In this document: positions 20,435 to 30,031 of the stretch, piece after piece
How positions within the stretch are numbered: the first letter of the stretch is position 1
How the letters are laid out: each line of letters opens with the position of its first letter
Assembly: GCF_014529625.1 (NCBI RefSeq)
Contig: NZ_CP076039.1
Span: 992,001 to 1,056,000, forward strand
Length of the DNA stretch: 64,000 nucleotides
Direction: 5' to 3'
From: Candidatus Pelagisphaera phototrophica
GTDB taxonomy: Bacteria; Verrucomicrobiota; Verrucomicrobiia; Opitutales; Opitutaceae
The notes under the pieces: generated by a model
The model's database searches: none
Told to the model about the DNA's origin: nothing
What the model saw: the letters and a program-made list of their open reading frames with translations, nothing else
Position numbers and translations under genes: made by a program

Positions 20435-21643
20435 ATGCCAGAAAACAATATCAATCGTCGCTCTTGGTTACAGAACATGCTCTACGGAGGCGGGGCCCTT
20501 GTCGGCCTCAGCGCCGCTAGCCCAATCGTTCGTGCCGCCCCTATTAGCCCAAAGGACAAGATAAAGGTGACCAAGCTGGAGACGTTTGTCCTTAAGAATT
20601 CCTGGGTGTTTGTGAAAATATCTACAGATGCGGGGATCACCGGTTGGGGTGAGATGCTAAAGGACGATGCTAAGGCGTGCGCCGCGGGAGCGTTGGAAGT
20701 AGGAGACTATCTAATTGGTAAGGACCCTCGTCCGGTACTCCATCACTGGCAAGCGATCCATCGTGGCGCTTTCTATAGAGGGGGGCCGATTAAGTCCGCG
20801 ATTTCATCGGGGATTGATCAGGCTCTTTGGGATATCGCAGGTAAGTGCTATGATGTACCCGTCTATAAACTACTTGGAGGGCCGACTCGCGAGAAAGCAT
20901 TTGTATATGGGACGCCGGATAAGAAGACCGGCGTTAGGGCTATGAAGGTGGGCCCATCTACTGAAATGCGCAAAGCCCACAAATACCTGGAAGGGAACAA
21001 GGTGGTTGAGGAAGTTGCAGAACGTTTTGGAGCGTTGCGTAAGCGATACCCCGGCGTCGACATCGGAATCGACTTCCATGGGGCGGTGCAACCGACTACA
21101 GCAGCCTTGCTCATCAAAGCATTGGAGCCGCATAACCCATGGTTCTTTGAAGAAATCATTCAGGCTCTCAATGTAGATGTCATGGCAGATCTGGCCGCAA
21201 AGACTCATATACCCATTGCAACAGGCGAGCGTGTGTTCCTTAAATGGGGCTTCCGAGAAATTCTTGAGAAAAAAGCAGCTATGATTCTGCAGCCCGACGT
21301 AAACTACGCAGGTGGCATTACTGAATTGAAAGTCATCGCTGGTATGGCTGAAGCCTACTACGCTCCCCTGGCTCCGCACAACCCCAATGGGCCCTGCTCG
21401 CTTGCGGCCAGTTTGCAAGTGGCGGCCTGTATTCCAAACTTCTTGGTTCAGGAGCGTGGCGATCGTGAGCACGATCTACTGGCTGAGCCTTTGCCGCCTG
21501 TAAGAGATGGATACCGACCCATTCCAAAGGGACCTGGACTCGGCATTACGATCGATGAAAACCGTATCGACGAGGAAATCGGTGAGCCCCGAGAGTATCT
21601 GCCGCAATACGATGCAGATGACGGCTCGGTCGTGGATTGGTAG
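20435..21643 (+). CDS. enolase-superfamily dehydratase, D-galactonate dehydratase-like
   Basis: Mandelate racemase/muconate lactonising family member (402 residues), probably dehydrating an acid sugar. I chose the ATG at 20435 because AAGGAG lies at 20422-20427 with good spacing, whereas a TTG 30 codons upstream has none. The N-terminus has a Tat-like motif (NRRSWLQNMLYGGGALVGLS) and export is likely. Metal and catalytic blocks: DIGIDFHGAV (Asp, then His two later), PWFFEEIIQ, PIATGERVFLKWGF, and PLAPHNPNGPCSLAAS with the second His, the D-galactonate/D-gluconate dehydratase arrangement. Export is unusual for this activity. Neighbours are sulfatases, fitting sulfated galactan or uronate use. 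Confidence 0.78.
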   Translation: MPENNINRRSWLQNMLYGGGALVGLSAASPIVRAAPISPKDKIKVTKLETFVLKNSWVFVKISTDAGITGWGEMLKDDAKACAAGALEVGDYLIGKDPRPVLHHWQAIHRGAFYRGGPIKSAISSGIDQALWDIAGKCYDVPVYKLLGGPTREKAFVYGTPDKKTGVRAMKVGPSTEMRKAHKYLEGNKVVEEVAERFGALRKRYPGVDIGIDFHGAVQPTTAALLIKALEPHNPWFFEEIIQALNVDVMADLAAKTHIPIATGERVFLKWGFREILEKKAAMILQPDVNYAGGITELKVIAGMAEAYYAPLAPHNPNGPCSLAASLQVAACIPNFLVQERGDREHDLLAEPLPPVRDGYRPIPKGPGLGITIDENRIDEEIGEPREYLPQYDADDGSVVDW

Positions 21644-21751
21644 TTGTTAATGTTGGGATCGAATATTTTTGTATCTGTAGGAGAGGTTTTACAATATTAG
21701 GTGGCTGTTGGTTAAAATCGTCTTCTCAAACGAAATTGGTTCTTATTCAGC

Positions 21752-23284
21752 ATGCTTAGATATATCTCCATGATATTGTTGGCTATTTGTATAGCCGGAT
21801 GTAGCGATCAGCCTGAGGAAGGGCGGGAGGCTTCTCATAAGAAACCCAACATTCTATTCATTTTTACCGACGACCAGTCGCACCGAACCATTTCTGCCTA
21901 CGAGGACGCTCTCCAATGGGCAAAGACACCCCATATCGATCGCCTGGCTGAGGAAGGAATTCGTTTCAAACACGCTTTCGCGGGTCCCTGGTGCGCCCCC
22001 AGTCGGGCTATGGTTCTAAGCGGGCGGTATTTGCACGGAATCGAAGGGCTCGATTTCACGGATTATCCTAAGATCCGGGAAGACCAAGAAACGTTTCGCA
22101 TGTGGCCTCAAGTGTTTCGAGAAAACGGATACACTACGGCGGTCATCGGAAAATGGCATTTGGCCTCCGACTATCGTCACGGGACGGTTTGGGATCACTC
22201 CATTATTTGGGAACGCTTGGGAGGTGCAAAGTCGGGCGACTATTTTCGAAATCAGAAACTCCGATTTGATGGAGGCGATTTTACGCCGGTAGGTGGACAT
22301 TCGACAGATAACTACACGGAGTACGCGCAGGACTTTATCAATCGAGATCATGAGAAACCTTGGATGTTGTGGCTGTGCTACGATGCGGTTCACGCTCCTT
22401 TCACTCCGGCAGATCGGCATCAGGAAAGTTATGTCAATGCGGGTCCGATCGAAACTCCCGCAGATATTTACCCGCCTCGTCCCGATAAGCCGCGCTACAT
22501 GCAGAATTACTCTATGTTCGAGCCAGCCCCAGATGGAGTACCAGTGGACGAGCGCCAGCAGTTGCCGCTTCCGAAACTAGTGCAGAAGTACCATAGTGGT
22601 GTGCTCTCGTTGGATGAAGGAGTACGGGACTTAGTGGATACGCTTGAAAAATCAGGTCAGCTAGACAACACTATCATCGTATTCACGTCGGACCAGGGTA
22701 TCGCCATGGGACATCATGGAATGGAGATTAAAGTAGCCCCCTATGACGATAACATTCGGGTGCCTTACATCGTTCGGTTGCCGGATGGCCAGTCTTCGGG
22801 AACTGCGATTGACATGCCAGTCAATGTGATCGATTTGATTCCCACGTTCTTTGACTATGCGGGTATCGATTTGCCGTGGGAAATGCATGGTACTAATCTT
22901 CGGCCCATTCTAGAGAACCCGAGTTTAGCCTGGGATCGTGGACTTCTTCAGGAGAATTTCAGCCGTAGCTTTGGTTCGCAGACGGATGTCGGCCTAACTA
23001 TTGTGGATCTAAATGAAGGATTGCCTAACCAGAATGTGGACTGGTGGATTTTTATGAGGCATGGGAATCTCAAATACATCACAACCCTCGTTCCAGACGA
23101 AATTGAAGAGCTCTACGATATAGAGAAGGATCCGAGGGAATTGAAGAATTTGGCGCTAGACCCCGAGAATTACCAGAGGATGGATCAGATGAGAAAGATG
23201 ATGTTGGAAGAGCTCCAGAGAACGAATGCGGGTCTTGTAGAAAATCTGCCGGCACCAAAGCGATTGTTGATCTTTAACCCCTAG
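21752..23284 (+). CDS. lipoprotein sulfatase
   Basis: Type I sulfatase (510 residues) anchored as a lipoprotein: the N-terminal hydrophobic segment ends in the lipobox IAGC with Cys17. Core: KPNILFIFTDDQSHRTISAY, signature Cys81-Ala-Pro-Ser-Arg (CAPSRAMVLSG), VIGKWHLASDY, and IIVFTSDQGIAMGHHGMEIK. The insert between about 150 and 260, with PPRPDKPRYMQNYSMFEPAP, suggests a less common subfamily; substrate unknown. It converges with the minus-strand operon beginning at 27769, its stop lying only 15 bp from that of the unknown protein. Confidence 0.87.
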   Translation: MLRYISMILLAICIAGCSDQPEEGREASHKKPNILFIFTDDQSHRTISAYEDALQWAKTPHIDRLAEEGIRFKHAFAGPWCAPSRAMVLSGRYLHGIEGLDFTDYPKIREDQETFRMWPQVFRENGYTTAVIGKWHLASDYRHGTVWDHSIIWERLGGAKSGDYFRNQKLRFDGGDFTPVGGHSTDNYTEYAQDFINRDHEKPWMLWLCYDAVHAPFTPADRHQESYVNAGPIETPADIYPPRPDKPRYMQNYSMFEPAPDGVPVDERQQLPLPKLVQKYHSGVLSLDEGVRDLVDTLEKSGQLDNTIIVFTSDQGIAMGHHGMEIKVAPYDDNIRVPYIVRLPDGQSSGTAIDMPVNVIDLIPTFFDYAGIDLPWEMHGTNLRPILENPSLAWDRGLLQENFSRSFGSQTDVGLTIVDLNEGLPNQNVDWWIFMRHGNLKYITTLVPDEIEELYDIEKDPRELKNLALDPENYQRMDQMRKMMLEELQRTNAGLVENLPAPKRLLIFNP

Positions 23285-23298
23285 CGGGTGTTGCGTCC

Positions 23299-24696
23299 TT
23301 ATTCAACTTCTGAACTTCGCACTACCTCGCCCAGTGCGTCTAGTTTCTCGTCGGTCAAATAGGCGTAGCGATTGATCCATAGTCGCTTTTTGGAAACGGA
23401 GAATACCGCTTTCGCCCTTTTTGCGAAATCATTGCAAGGACCGTAGCTGTGAGTGATTGGCCAGATAGGGGCGTTGGTGGACTCCGCTTCGACCTGAACT
23501 TGCTTTTTCCCTAGGGCAACAGTCGATACCGGATGATTTTCCTCAGGCTCCGGATAGTGGAACGAGTCTGATGATTCGGGAGTAGGGGAAACAGCGTCAA
23601 AGGCGGCACAGAGACACTTTGCCAAGAGGGATTTGGAAAGCCCCGGATTATTACGAGTAAGCGTCTCGGTGTAGTTCTTTAGCATCATGGGCCAATGCAT
23701 GGTATAGTATTTGCAGCTAATCGCGTTGGCGATCTCACCGTTCGACTGATAGTCAAATCCGCTGAGCCGGTTCCAAGGAATCGGAAAGGCAGAGGGGATG
23801 AGCTCCTTTTCGTTGCCGCCAACACTATCCAAGGCGTTTCTATATCGTAGCAATAAATTGGTTACGATCTGAGACTTCAGGCGAGCCCGATCAGGGCTTA
23901 CTTGCAAATCAGTGATAAGCTTTTCAGGAGTCTTGACATACTCCTTGAGGTGATCGTTGTTCAACGCTTGAAGGAAAAATCGGTATTGGGAATCTGAGGA
24001 TTCTCGAATACTTTGGAAATCAAATCCGTGCTCTTTGGCAAACGACTCTACGTGTGGACCAAAGTCCGTAAAAATCGATTCGAAGAAGTAGGGCGGAAAT
24101 TCCGGCCAATCGATTCGAACTCCATCGATTTTTGGGTACTGCTGGATCAAATCTTTGATGAGCGCCTCGCCATACCCTAGGATATGGGGGCTTGCGATAG
24201 ATCCATTGTTGTCCAAGCAGTTCTCCGGTCTCGAGCCGTCGGGCAAAAGCGAAATATCGTCACCTATCGGCCCTCCGAACTGCACGCGATATCCGGGGGG
24301 TATAGCAGACTGGATTTGGAAGTAGACTTTGATTCTTCGGGATTGAGCCGCCTCAATGAATTGATCGATGATATGACCTTCTTTTTTTGTGGAGGCATCT
24401 CCCTTCGATGGTTGATACCTAAGCCTCTGGTAGAGTTCGAGATTCGGTTCGAAACTGGGGGCTGTCTTTATCCAGACTTCCTTTTTCCCCCACAAGGGTC
24501 TTTCAAGCAATCGCGTCAGTCCTTTGTCGGCATCTGCCGGTGGTTCTCTATGACCCCCTTGATCAGCGGGACATTCTCTCATTATATAGGGAGAGATGGA
24601 AACTGCTGAAACCGGTGCTCGATTCATGAGGTTGTCGAGCAAAGGTTCAACTCCTTCGCTTTGAATGTACTCTGGAAATACTGTAATCCCTAACAT
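23299..24696 (-). CDS. unrecognised protein, glycoside-hydrolase-like TIM barrel suspected
   Basis: No family is recognised with confidence in this 465-residue protein without a signal peptide. The pattern suggests an alpha/beta barrel. Strand-like segments end in acidic or catalytic-looking residues: MLGITVFPEY at the start, KVYFQIQSAIPPGYRVQFGG, and PKIDGVRIDWPEFPPYFFES, with a strand ending in Asp that resembles the catalytic strand of GH families. The C-terminal third (HWPMMLKNYTETL) is helical. It is the last gene of a minus-strand run (gluconolactonase, broken sulfatase, Nramp-like transporter), 15 bp after the transporter. Possible role: intracellular sugar or sugar-acid processing; this is inference. 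Confidence 0.55.
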   Translation of the reverse strand: MLGITVFPEYIQSEGVEPLLDNLMNRAPVSAVSISPYIMRECPADQGGHREPPADADKGLTRLLERPLWGKKEVWIKTAPSFEPNLELYQRLRYQPSKGDASTKKEGHIIDQFIEAAQSRRIKVYFQIQSAIPPGYRVQFGGPIGDDISLLPDGSRPENCLDNNGSIASPHILGYGEALIKDLIQQYPKIDGVRIDWPEFPPYFFESIFTDFGPHVESFAKEHGFDFQSIRESSDSQYRFFLQALNNDHLKEYVKTPEKLITDLQVSPDRARLKSQIVTNLLLRYRNALDSVGGNEKELIPSAFPIPWNRLSGFDYQSNGEIANAISCKYYTMHWPMMLKNYTETLTRNNPGLSKSLLAKCLCAAFDAVSPTPESSDSFHYPEPEENHPVSTVALGKKQVQVEAESTNAPIWPITHSYGPCNDFAKRAKAVFSVSKKRLWINRYAYLTDEKLDALGEVVRSSEVE

Positions 24697-24711
24697 TTGA
24701 ATAAAGTAAGG

Positions 24712-26151
24712 TTATCCGAAAAATTTAAAATACATGCCGATTGCTCCAAAGGTCAGCAATGTCGCCCCTGATGTGAGTAGTCCCCAGAATAGGAAAGCAT
24801 TCATTCGCAATTCAGCAGGTAGGTTGCGCCTGTCAGCCCAGGCGACGCCAAAGCACCAGACGCCGCAGCCTATGGTGCCTCCAAGCATCGCGGGAATCTG
24901 GACGATGGAAATGGGATTCGACAAGGGTTTCCAAACGTAGCCCAGCCAAATGACTCCGATACCCACTGTGGAGGTCGTAATTATTAGAATTCGTTTTAGT
25001 TTCGAACTATCCAGTGACTTCTCGGTCTCGAAAAAGGGTATGAGCCCTTCATAAACTGTTTTAGTCCAAACGTCAAAAGTTGCGAAAAGAGTACCTCCAA
25101 TTGCCGTAAAAATCCCAATTCTATAAAGAACGAGCAGGGAGGGATGCAAAGAGGTTAGAAAGGATTCCTGGTGAGAAAGAAGGTTCAAATTGTCAGGGAT
25201 CTGCTGACCTTCATGCAGGATCACGGCCCCGAGTACCATGAAGGCGGCGGAAAAAATGAATACGGCTAGGAAAGAGCCCGCGACATCTACCTTTACGGCT
25301 TTGAGCCAGTCTCTTCCTTTGCTTAAGTTGCTTTCGTTTGTATCGATCGAAGCGAACCCCGTTTTAGTGGAACTCCTAAAGACGTCTTGATCTTCGAATA
25401 GTCCCCATCGCTTTTCTCTCAGAAAGCTGAAGTAGCCGATATAGGCGGGAAGCCCTCCACCGATAATTCCAATGTAGGAGACGATTTCGATCCAGGCAGA
25501 CTTTTCAGCGATCTTTGGATAAACTGTGTGTATCCAATCTTTATATTCAGGGATGATAGGAATGAATAATCCGCTGAACAGCTTTCCGAGATGGGGTTGA
25601 CAGGCGATCGCTGCCGTCAGAATGCAAATCAGTAGCAGTCCGACGACGACCATCTGGGTTTTCTCGAGCCGTTTGTAGCCTTGTCCCCAGCTGAAGATCG
25701 CGGCAACGACAATGAGACCGGTAGACCATGATCGAACCGAAATTTGCTGGTCTCCCCCTAAATTCAGTATCCACGAAATAAGCGATCCGACCGAAAGCGA
25801 TAAGGATGCGAGTAAGAAGGGCAGACAGATAGCTGTCATTACAAGCAAGCCCATGGGAAACCATCCTCGCGGGCCGGGCAGCATGACCCAGCTTTGCATT
25901 GGGTGCTCGCCGGATAGCAGCATGTATCGTGCGGAGGCGTAGATTTGAGTTCCCTTCAAAAAGATCCCAAGAAAGAAACACCATAGGATAGCATAGCCGA
26001 ATATCGCTCCTCCCCGGGATGCAAATACGGTTTCACCGTTTCCGATCGATACTGATGCGATAATGATCCCGGGCCCCAGGAAACCAATAGCCTTCCACCA
26101 CTTCTTTTCCTGAAGGACGCTAGGAGGAGAGGGGTATTGAATGGGTTTCAT
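24712..26151 (-). CDS. Nramp-like integral membrane transporter
   Basis: The 479-residue protein has 10-12 hydrophobic helices and Nramp/APC-fold features. Helix 1 reads FLGPGIIIASVSIGNGETVFAS, which corresponds to the Nramp helix that normally carries the metal-binding Asp-Pro-Gly-Asn, here replaced by an IGNGE-type sequence. Later helices include VDVAGSFLAVFIFSAAFMVLG and TAIGGTLFATFDVWTK. Loss of the canonical metal ligand suggests it is one of the Nramp-related proteins found next to carbohydrate genes in Verrucomicrobia and Planctomycetes, so its substrate may not be a divalent metal. Located between a truncated sulfatase and an unknown barrel protein. Confidence 0.72.
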   Translation of the reverse strand: MKPIQYPSPPSVLQEKKWWKAIGFLGPGIIIASVSIGNGETVFASRGGAIFGYAILWCFFLGIFLKGTQIYASARYMLLSGEHPMQSWVMLPGPRGWFPMGLLVMTAICLPFLLASLSLSVGSLISWILNLGGDQQISVRSWSTGLIVVAAIFSWGQGYKRLEKTQMVVVGLLLICILTAAIACQPHLGKLFSGLFIPIIPEYKDWIHTVYPKIAEKSAWIEIVSYIGIIGGGLPAYIGYFSFLREKRWGLFEDQDVFRSSTKTGFASIDTNESNLSKGRDWLKAVKVDVAGSFLAVFIFSAAFMVLGAVILHEGQQIPDNLNLLSHQESFLTSLHPSLLVLYRIGIFTAIGGTLFATFDVWTKTVYEGLIPFFETEKSLDSSKLKRILIITTSTVGIGVIWLGYVWKPLSNPISIVQIPAMLGGTIGCGVWCFGVAWADRRNLPAELRMNAFLFWGLLTSGATLLTFGAIGMYFKFFG

Positions 26152-26197
26152 GTATTAGGGTGAAAGAGCCATTGAGAAGCCACATTGATATCGGATG

Positions 26198-26779
26198 TTA
26201 CGCCATCCGATATACTCTGAAACAGTTCAAAATGAATTGGCGAGAGTATATGTCAGCGTGAGGATCCCCCGCTTGGCCCACGTCGCCTGCAGTGTGATGG
26301 AGACATTCTTCAAACCCTTTGTCAGAAGGCCGTACAGGAAAGTTGTCTCCAAGGTGCCACTTACCGAAAATCCCAGTTAGGAAACCCGCGGCTTTGAGAT
26401 TCTCAGCGATAGTAATTTCTTCTCCGCGGATGATACTTTGGCCGTAGTTCACTTCGACGGCACCCGTCCTTTCCGGATAGCGACCCGTGAGAAGGGCCGC
26501 CCGAGTGGGTTTACAGAGGGTCTGGACATAGAAGTTGGTGAACTCCACGCTCTCGCTAGCTAGGCGGTCTAAGTTTGGAGTGTTAAGTTCGGTATTTCCA
26601 TGAAAGCAGACGTCGCCAAAGCCTTGGTCATCCGTCATAATAAGAACGATGTTGGGACGTTTTACGGAGTTTGTCTGGGCGAGCGACGTTTCGCTAAATC
26701 CCATTACGAGGATTGCGGCCGCGAACAATACGGACCACCGTGATGAAAAGTTAAGTCGGTCTGTCATATTCTTATTCAT
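26198..26779 (-). pseudogene. C-terminally truncated sulfatase
   Basis: The intact N-terminal third of a secreted sulfatase: signal peptide (WSVLFAAAILVMGFSETSLA), RPNIVLIMTDDQGFGD and signature Cys89-Lys-Pro-Thr-Arg (CKPTRAALLTG), then GIFGKWHLGDNFPVRP. After GEPHAD-like sequence at about residue 175 homology ends, and the frame closes 18 codons later. At 193 residues it lacks the second metal-binding half, so it cannot be active. It starts 3 nt after the gluconolactonase stop, within an otherwise intact operon. Confidence 0.8.
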
Positions 26780-26782
26780 TGT

Positions 26783-27769
26783 TTAACTCCTTGCCGCTTC
26801 ATCAATTGATGCGCCGGCGACTGCGAGTTCAACCGAATAGAGCGAGGTGTCCCCTGCGACGTAGAGGGTCTTTCGGTCGGGTCCGCCAAAACAGCAGTTG
26901 GCGCAACTGAGTTCGGGGATCAGAATCTTACCGAGGAGTGCCGCATCTGGCGAGAAACACTGGATTCCATCGCCCGCACTGGTCCAGACGTTGCCGTGAA
27001 CATCGCAGCGGAATCCGTCGGATACACCGGGTGAAAGTTTTACAAATTCCCTTTGATTCTGGATACGAGTGCCGCAGTCTTTCACATCGAATAGAGAAAT
27101 ATTCCCGGGTAATCCTGTATCCGATACGTAAAGTCTCGATTCATCTGGAGAGAAGCCGAGCCCGTTGGGGCGGTCCATCGAGTTGGCGACGATGCTTAGG
27201 TCGCTCGTTTCCGGATCGAGCCGATAGACAAAGTTGCCCTCCAGTTCGGAATCTCGTTTTTCGCCCTCCCGATTAGACAAAATTCCATAAGGCGGGTCCG
27301 TGAACCAGATAGTTCCGTCGGACTTAACGACGACGTCGTTGGGCGAGTTGAGTCGCTTCCCTTTGTAGCGGTCAACTAGGATTGTGATAGATCCATCGTG
27401 TTCGGTTCTGGATACGCAATGGGTAAGATGGGTAGCGGTGACGAGGCGACCCTCTCGATCGATGGTGTTTCCGTTAGTGAAGTTCGATGGTTCCCGAAAG
27501 ACCGTCGTCTTGTTGGATTCTGGATCGAATTGGAGCATTCGGTTGTTAGGAATGTCCGACCATACGATAATGTTTTGCTGGGGAAGATAGACAGCTCCCT
27601 CCGACCACTCGGCTCCTTTCCAAAGTCGACGAACTTCGGATACTTCGGAAACGAGTTCGCGAAAGCGTTCGTCGATTACTTCAATTCCAGATTGAAGTTG
27701 CTCCTCATTGGCAAGCTCGTGTTCAGGAAATGTTTTGGGGATAGCGGACATAGCAACAGCATAGAGCAT
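26783..27769 (-). CDS. SMP-30/gluconolactonase/LRE family protein
   Basis: Six-bladed propeller lactonase-like enzyme (328 residues) that probably hydrolyses a sugar lactone. Family blocks: WKGAEWSEGAVYLPQQN (metal-ligand Glu), GNTIDREGRLVTATH, RLNSPNDVVVKSDGTIWFTDPPYG (Asn and Asp metal-site region), MDRPNGLGFSPDESRLYVSDTG, and GVSDGFRCDVHGNVWTSAGDG. No signal peptide. The start could be the ATG six codons further in (27751). It heads a four-gene minus-strand run with the truncated sulfatase, transporter and barrel protein, and is divergent from the sulfatase at 27924. Confidence 0.85.
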   Translation of the reverse strand: MLYAVAMSAIPKTFPEHELANEEQLQSGIEVIDERFRELVSEVSEVRRLWKGAEWSEGAVYLPQQNIIVWSDIPNNRMLQFDPESNKTTVFREPSNFTNGNTIDREGRLVTATHLTHCVSRTEHDGSITILVDRYKGKRLNSPNDVVVKSDGTIWFTDPPYGILSNREGEKRDSELEGNFVYRLDPETSDLSIVANSMDRPNGLGFSPDESRLYVSDTGLPGNISLFDVKDCGTRIQNQREFVKLSPGVSDGFRCDVHGNVWTSAGDGIQCFSPDAALLGKILIPELSCANCCFGGPDRKTLYVAGDTSLYSVELAVAGASIDEAARS

Positions 27770-27923
27770 TCAATATTTGGGACAAGTCGGAATGTGCGAT
27801 CTGAGGGCTTTGGACACTCTCTTAGGGAAAGATCCTATTCAACGGGTTGCCTTTTACGCCGCGCAAGGTAGCTTGCCAGAAACGATGGGGTTGTTAGACA
27901 AGATAATTAGTGAAGCGAGAGAT

Positions 27924-29483
27924 ATGAGGAAATTTGGAATTGTCACCTTAATTATAGTGCAGGGGCTTTTTCCTGAAATAAGCCTTTCAATGTTGGCAGC
28001 CAAGCAGCCCGATGTGCTGTTTATCGCGATTGATGACATGAATGACTGGATTGGGCCGTTAGGAGGATTGGAAATCGCTAAGACGCCAAATCTGGACCGA
28101 TTCGCGGCGGAGTCCGCCACATTTGCCAATGCTCATTGTGCATCGCCTGCCTGCGCGGCTTCTCGGCTGGCCAACATGTCAGGAGTGCAACCCTCGAAGA
28201 CAGGAGTGATGCAAAATGTTTGGTACGATGGGCCTCAATGGCGCGAAATACCGATGCTGAAGGACATCGAGACCGTAGAGCAGTTTTTCAAGAACCGTGG
28301 ATATGAAACTCTGGCTGGCGGAAAGATATACCATTCGTTGGCTCCACCTTGGCTAACGTCGAATCAAGCTGACCCTGATGGATGGGACTTTTACTATCCC
28401 AGTCTTGCGGTGCCGATGCCTTACCAGATGAACGCGCCGGAAAAGGTGATTAATCCGGACTCATGGAAGGGGGGACGACACAAGTGGTTTACGTGGGGTC
28501 CCATTCAGGTCCTAGACGAGAAAATGGCCGACCACCAAACTGTGAGTTGGGCTCGCTATGAGCTGATGCGGAAACGCGACAAGCCACTTTATCTGGCTTG
28601 TGGAATTTTTCGTCCTCACATGCCATGGGAAGTGCCGCAAAAGTATTTCGACCTGTATCCAATCGAAGATATACCGGATTTGGAGATTGAGGAAAACGAC
28701 TTACAAGATGCTCTTGTTCACACGCGTCGTGGCTGGCACAAGTTCGTTCTGGAAAACCAGCAGTGGAAACACGTGGTTCAAGCGTACCTGGCTTCGATTA
28801 GTTTCGCGGATGCCCAGATTGGGAGACTGCTGGAGGCCCTTGATGAGTCGGGGAAAGCTAATGAGACGATCGTCGTTCTATGGTCGGATCACGGAATGCA
28901 CATTGGCGAAAAGGAAAACTGGGAGAAGTTCACCCTTTGGGAGGAATCTACCCGTGTGCCCTTCTTTGTTCGAGCACCAGGAGTGAGCGAGCCAGGGTCA
29001 GTGGTTACCCAACCCGTCAGTTTATTGGATGTGTATCCTAGTTTAGTCGATCTGGCGGGTTATGATACCCCTGAGCATTGTGATGGGGTCAGCGTAGTCC
29101 CCTTGTTGAGGAACCCCCATTCAAAAAGAAAGCACAGCGCTTTGACCAGTTTCACATTTCCTCGAAATGTAACGGGTCATACCCTCAGAGGGGAGCGGTA
29201 CCGCTATATCTATTACGAGTGGAATAGCCTCGAGGAATTATATGACCACAGAAATGACAAAGGGGAATACACGAATCTTGCCTACGATCCGAAGCACGTG
29301 AAAATAGTGAGGCAATTTCGAGAAGAGCTTGTCGCCCGAGTTGATCGGGTGAAACTCGAGGAAATTGAAAAAGCGCCTGATGGATACACACTTTCAGGAA
29401 ATCGTATCTTAGCGGACGACTTCGTACCCATAGCGAAAGTTCTATTGCCCCCCGTCCGTCCGAAGGTTTCGGGGATTCGATAA
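27924..29483 (+). CDS. secreted sulfatase with Cys-Ala-Ala-Ser-Arg signature
   Basis: Type I sulfatase of about 519 residues. I chose the ATG at 27924 because it begins a signal peptide (RKFGIVTLIIVQGLFPEISLS); the longer open frame from 27777 has no export signal. Core: QPDVLFIAIDDMNDWIGP and signature Cys77-Ala-Ala-Ser-Arg (CAASRLANMSG), where the usual Pro is Ala, a variant the formylglycine-generating machinery accepts (C-x-[PA]-S-R). VVLWSDHGMHIGEKENWEKF and LACGIFRPHMPWEVPQKYFD resemble the choline/iduronate sulfatase group. The C-terminal tail (DDFVPIAKVLLPPVRP) is complete. Confidence 0.86.
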   Translation: MRKFGIVTLIIVQGLFPEISLSMLAAKQPDVLFIAIDDMNDWIGPLGGLEIAKTPNLDRFAAESATFANAHCASPACAASRLANMSGVQPSKTGVMQNVWYDGPQWREIPMLKDIETVEQFFKNRGYETLAGGKIYHSLAPPWLTSNQADPDGWDFYYPSLAVPMPYQMNAPEKVINPDSWKGGRHKWFTWGPIQVLDEKMADHQTVSWARYELMRKRDKPLYLACGIFRPHMPWEVPQKYFDLYPIEDIPDLEIEENDLQDALVHTRRGWHKFVLENQQWKHVVQAYLASISFADAQIGRLLEALDESGKANETIVVLWSDHGMHIGEKENWEKFTLWEESTRVPFFVRAPGVSEPGSVVTQPVSLLDVYPSLVDLAGYDTPEHCDGVSVVPLLRNPHSKRKHSALTSFTFPRNVTGHTLRGERYRYIYYEWNSLEELYDHRNDKGEYTNLAYDPKHVKIVRQFREELVARVDRVKLEEIEKAPDGYTLSGNRILADDFVPIAKVLLPPVRPKVSGIR

Positions 29484-30031
29484 GTTTCTCTAAGAGTCTT
29501 TGAAATATTGGACAGCTTCAAAGGCCGAGCTGCTTTTCCAAAAATGGAACAGTTTTTCGCCATTAGGGTTCGTTTGGGCTCATGCTGTTTAGATGTTGGT
29601 CGCCCGGTTGTCGGTAGGGTTCACAGGTGTTTCCCGAACCAGTGATAAGTACTGAGAACTAGTCGGGTGATGATTGTCACGGAGCGTTCGGTGATGTACA
29701 TCTTGACGATCGGAATGCGGATTGCGCCGTTTTGCGATTCATTGTCTTCTGAGCAATTTACTTGGGGGAAAGGTAGTGAGACTGATCGGTTTGCAAAACT
29801 GGGTTTCCGACAAGAAGAAATTTCATTGAACTCATTAAAATGACATGTGTTAAGGTTTTCCTCTTGGGCAAGGGCTGAGAACGGGATTGCAACAATGAGA
29901 GAAAGGGAGAGGAGAAGGAAGGCAAGTTTCATAGAAATTGTATCCAAAGGGGTGCCGCAATTGGATTGGCGGCATCGCGACGTGAAGCTGCTCCTACAGA
30001 TGCCAATAGCTAACTGCCAGCCGCCCTAAAA
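29484..30031. other. intergenic region with a possible decayed exported ORF
   Basis: On the minus strand, 29932-29621 encodes a clear signal-peptide-like N-terminus (MKLAFLLLSLSLIVAIPFSA). About 80 residues without recognisable motifs follow, ending in TYHWFGKHL, which could be the C-terminus of an alpha/beta hydrolase. This is probably an internally deleted gene. A short sequence near 29971-29999 (GACGTGAAGCTGCTCCTACA) has the REP-like CTCCTACAG tail. Nothing else is recognised. Confidence 0.35.
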
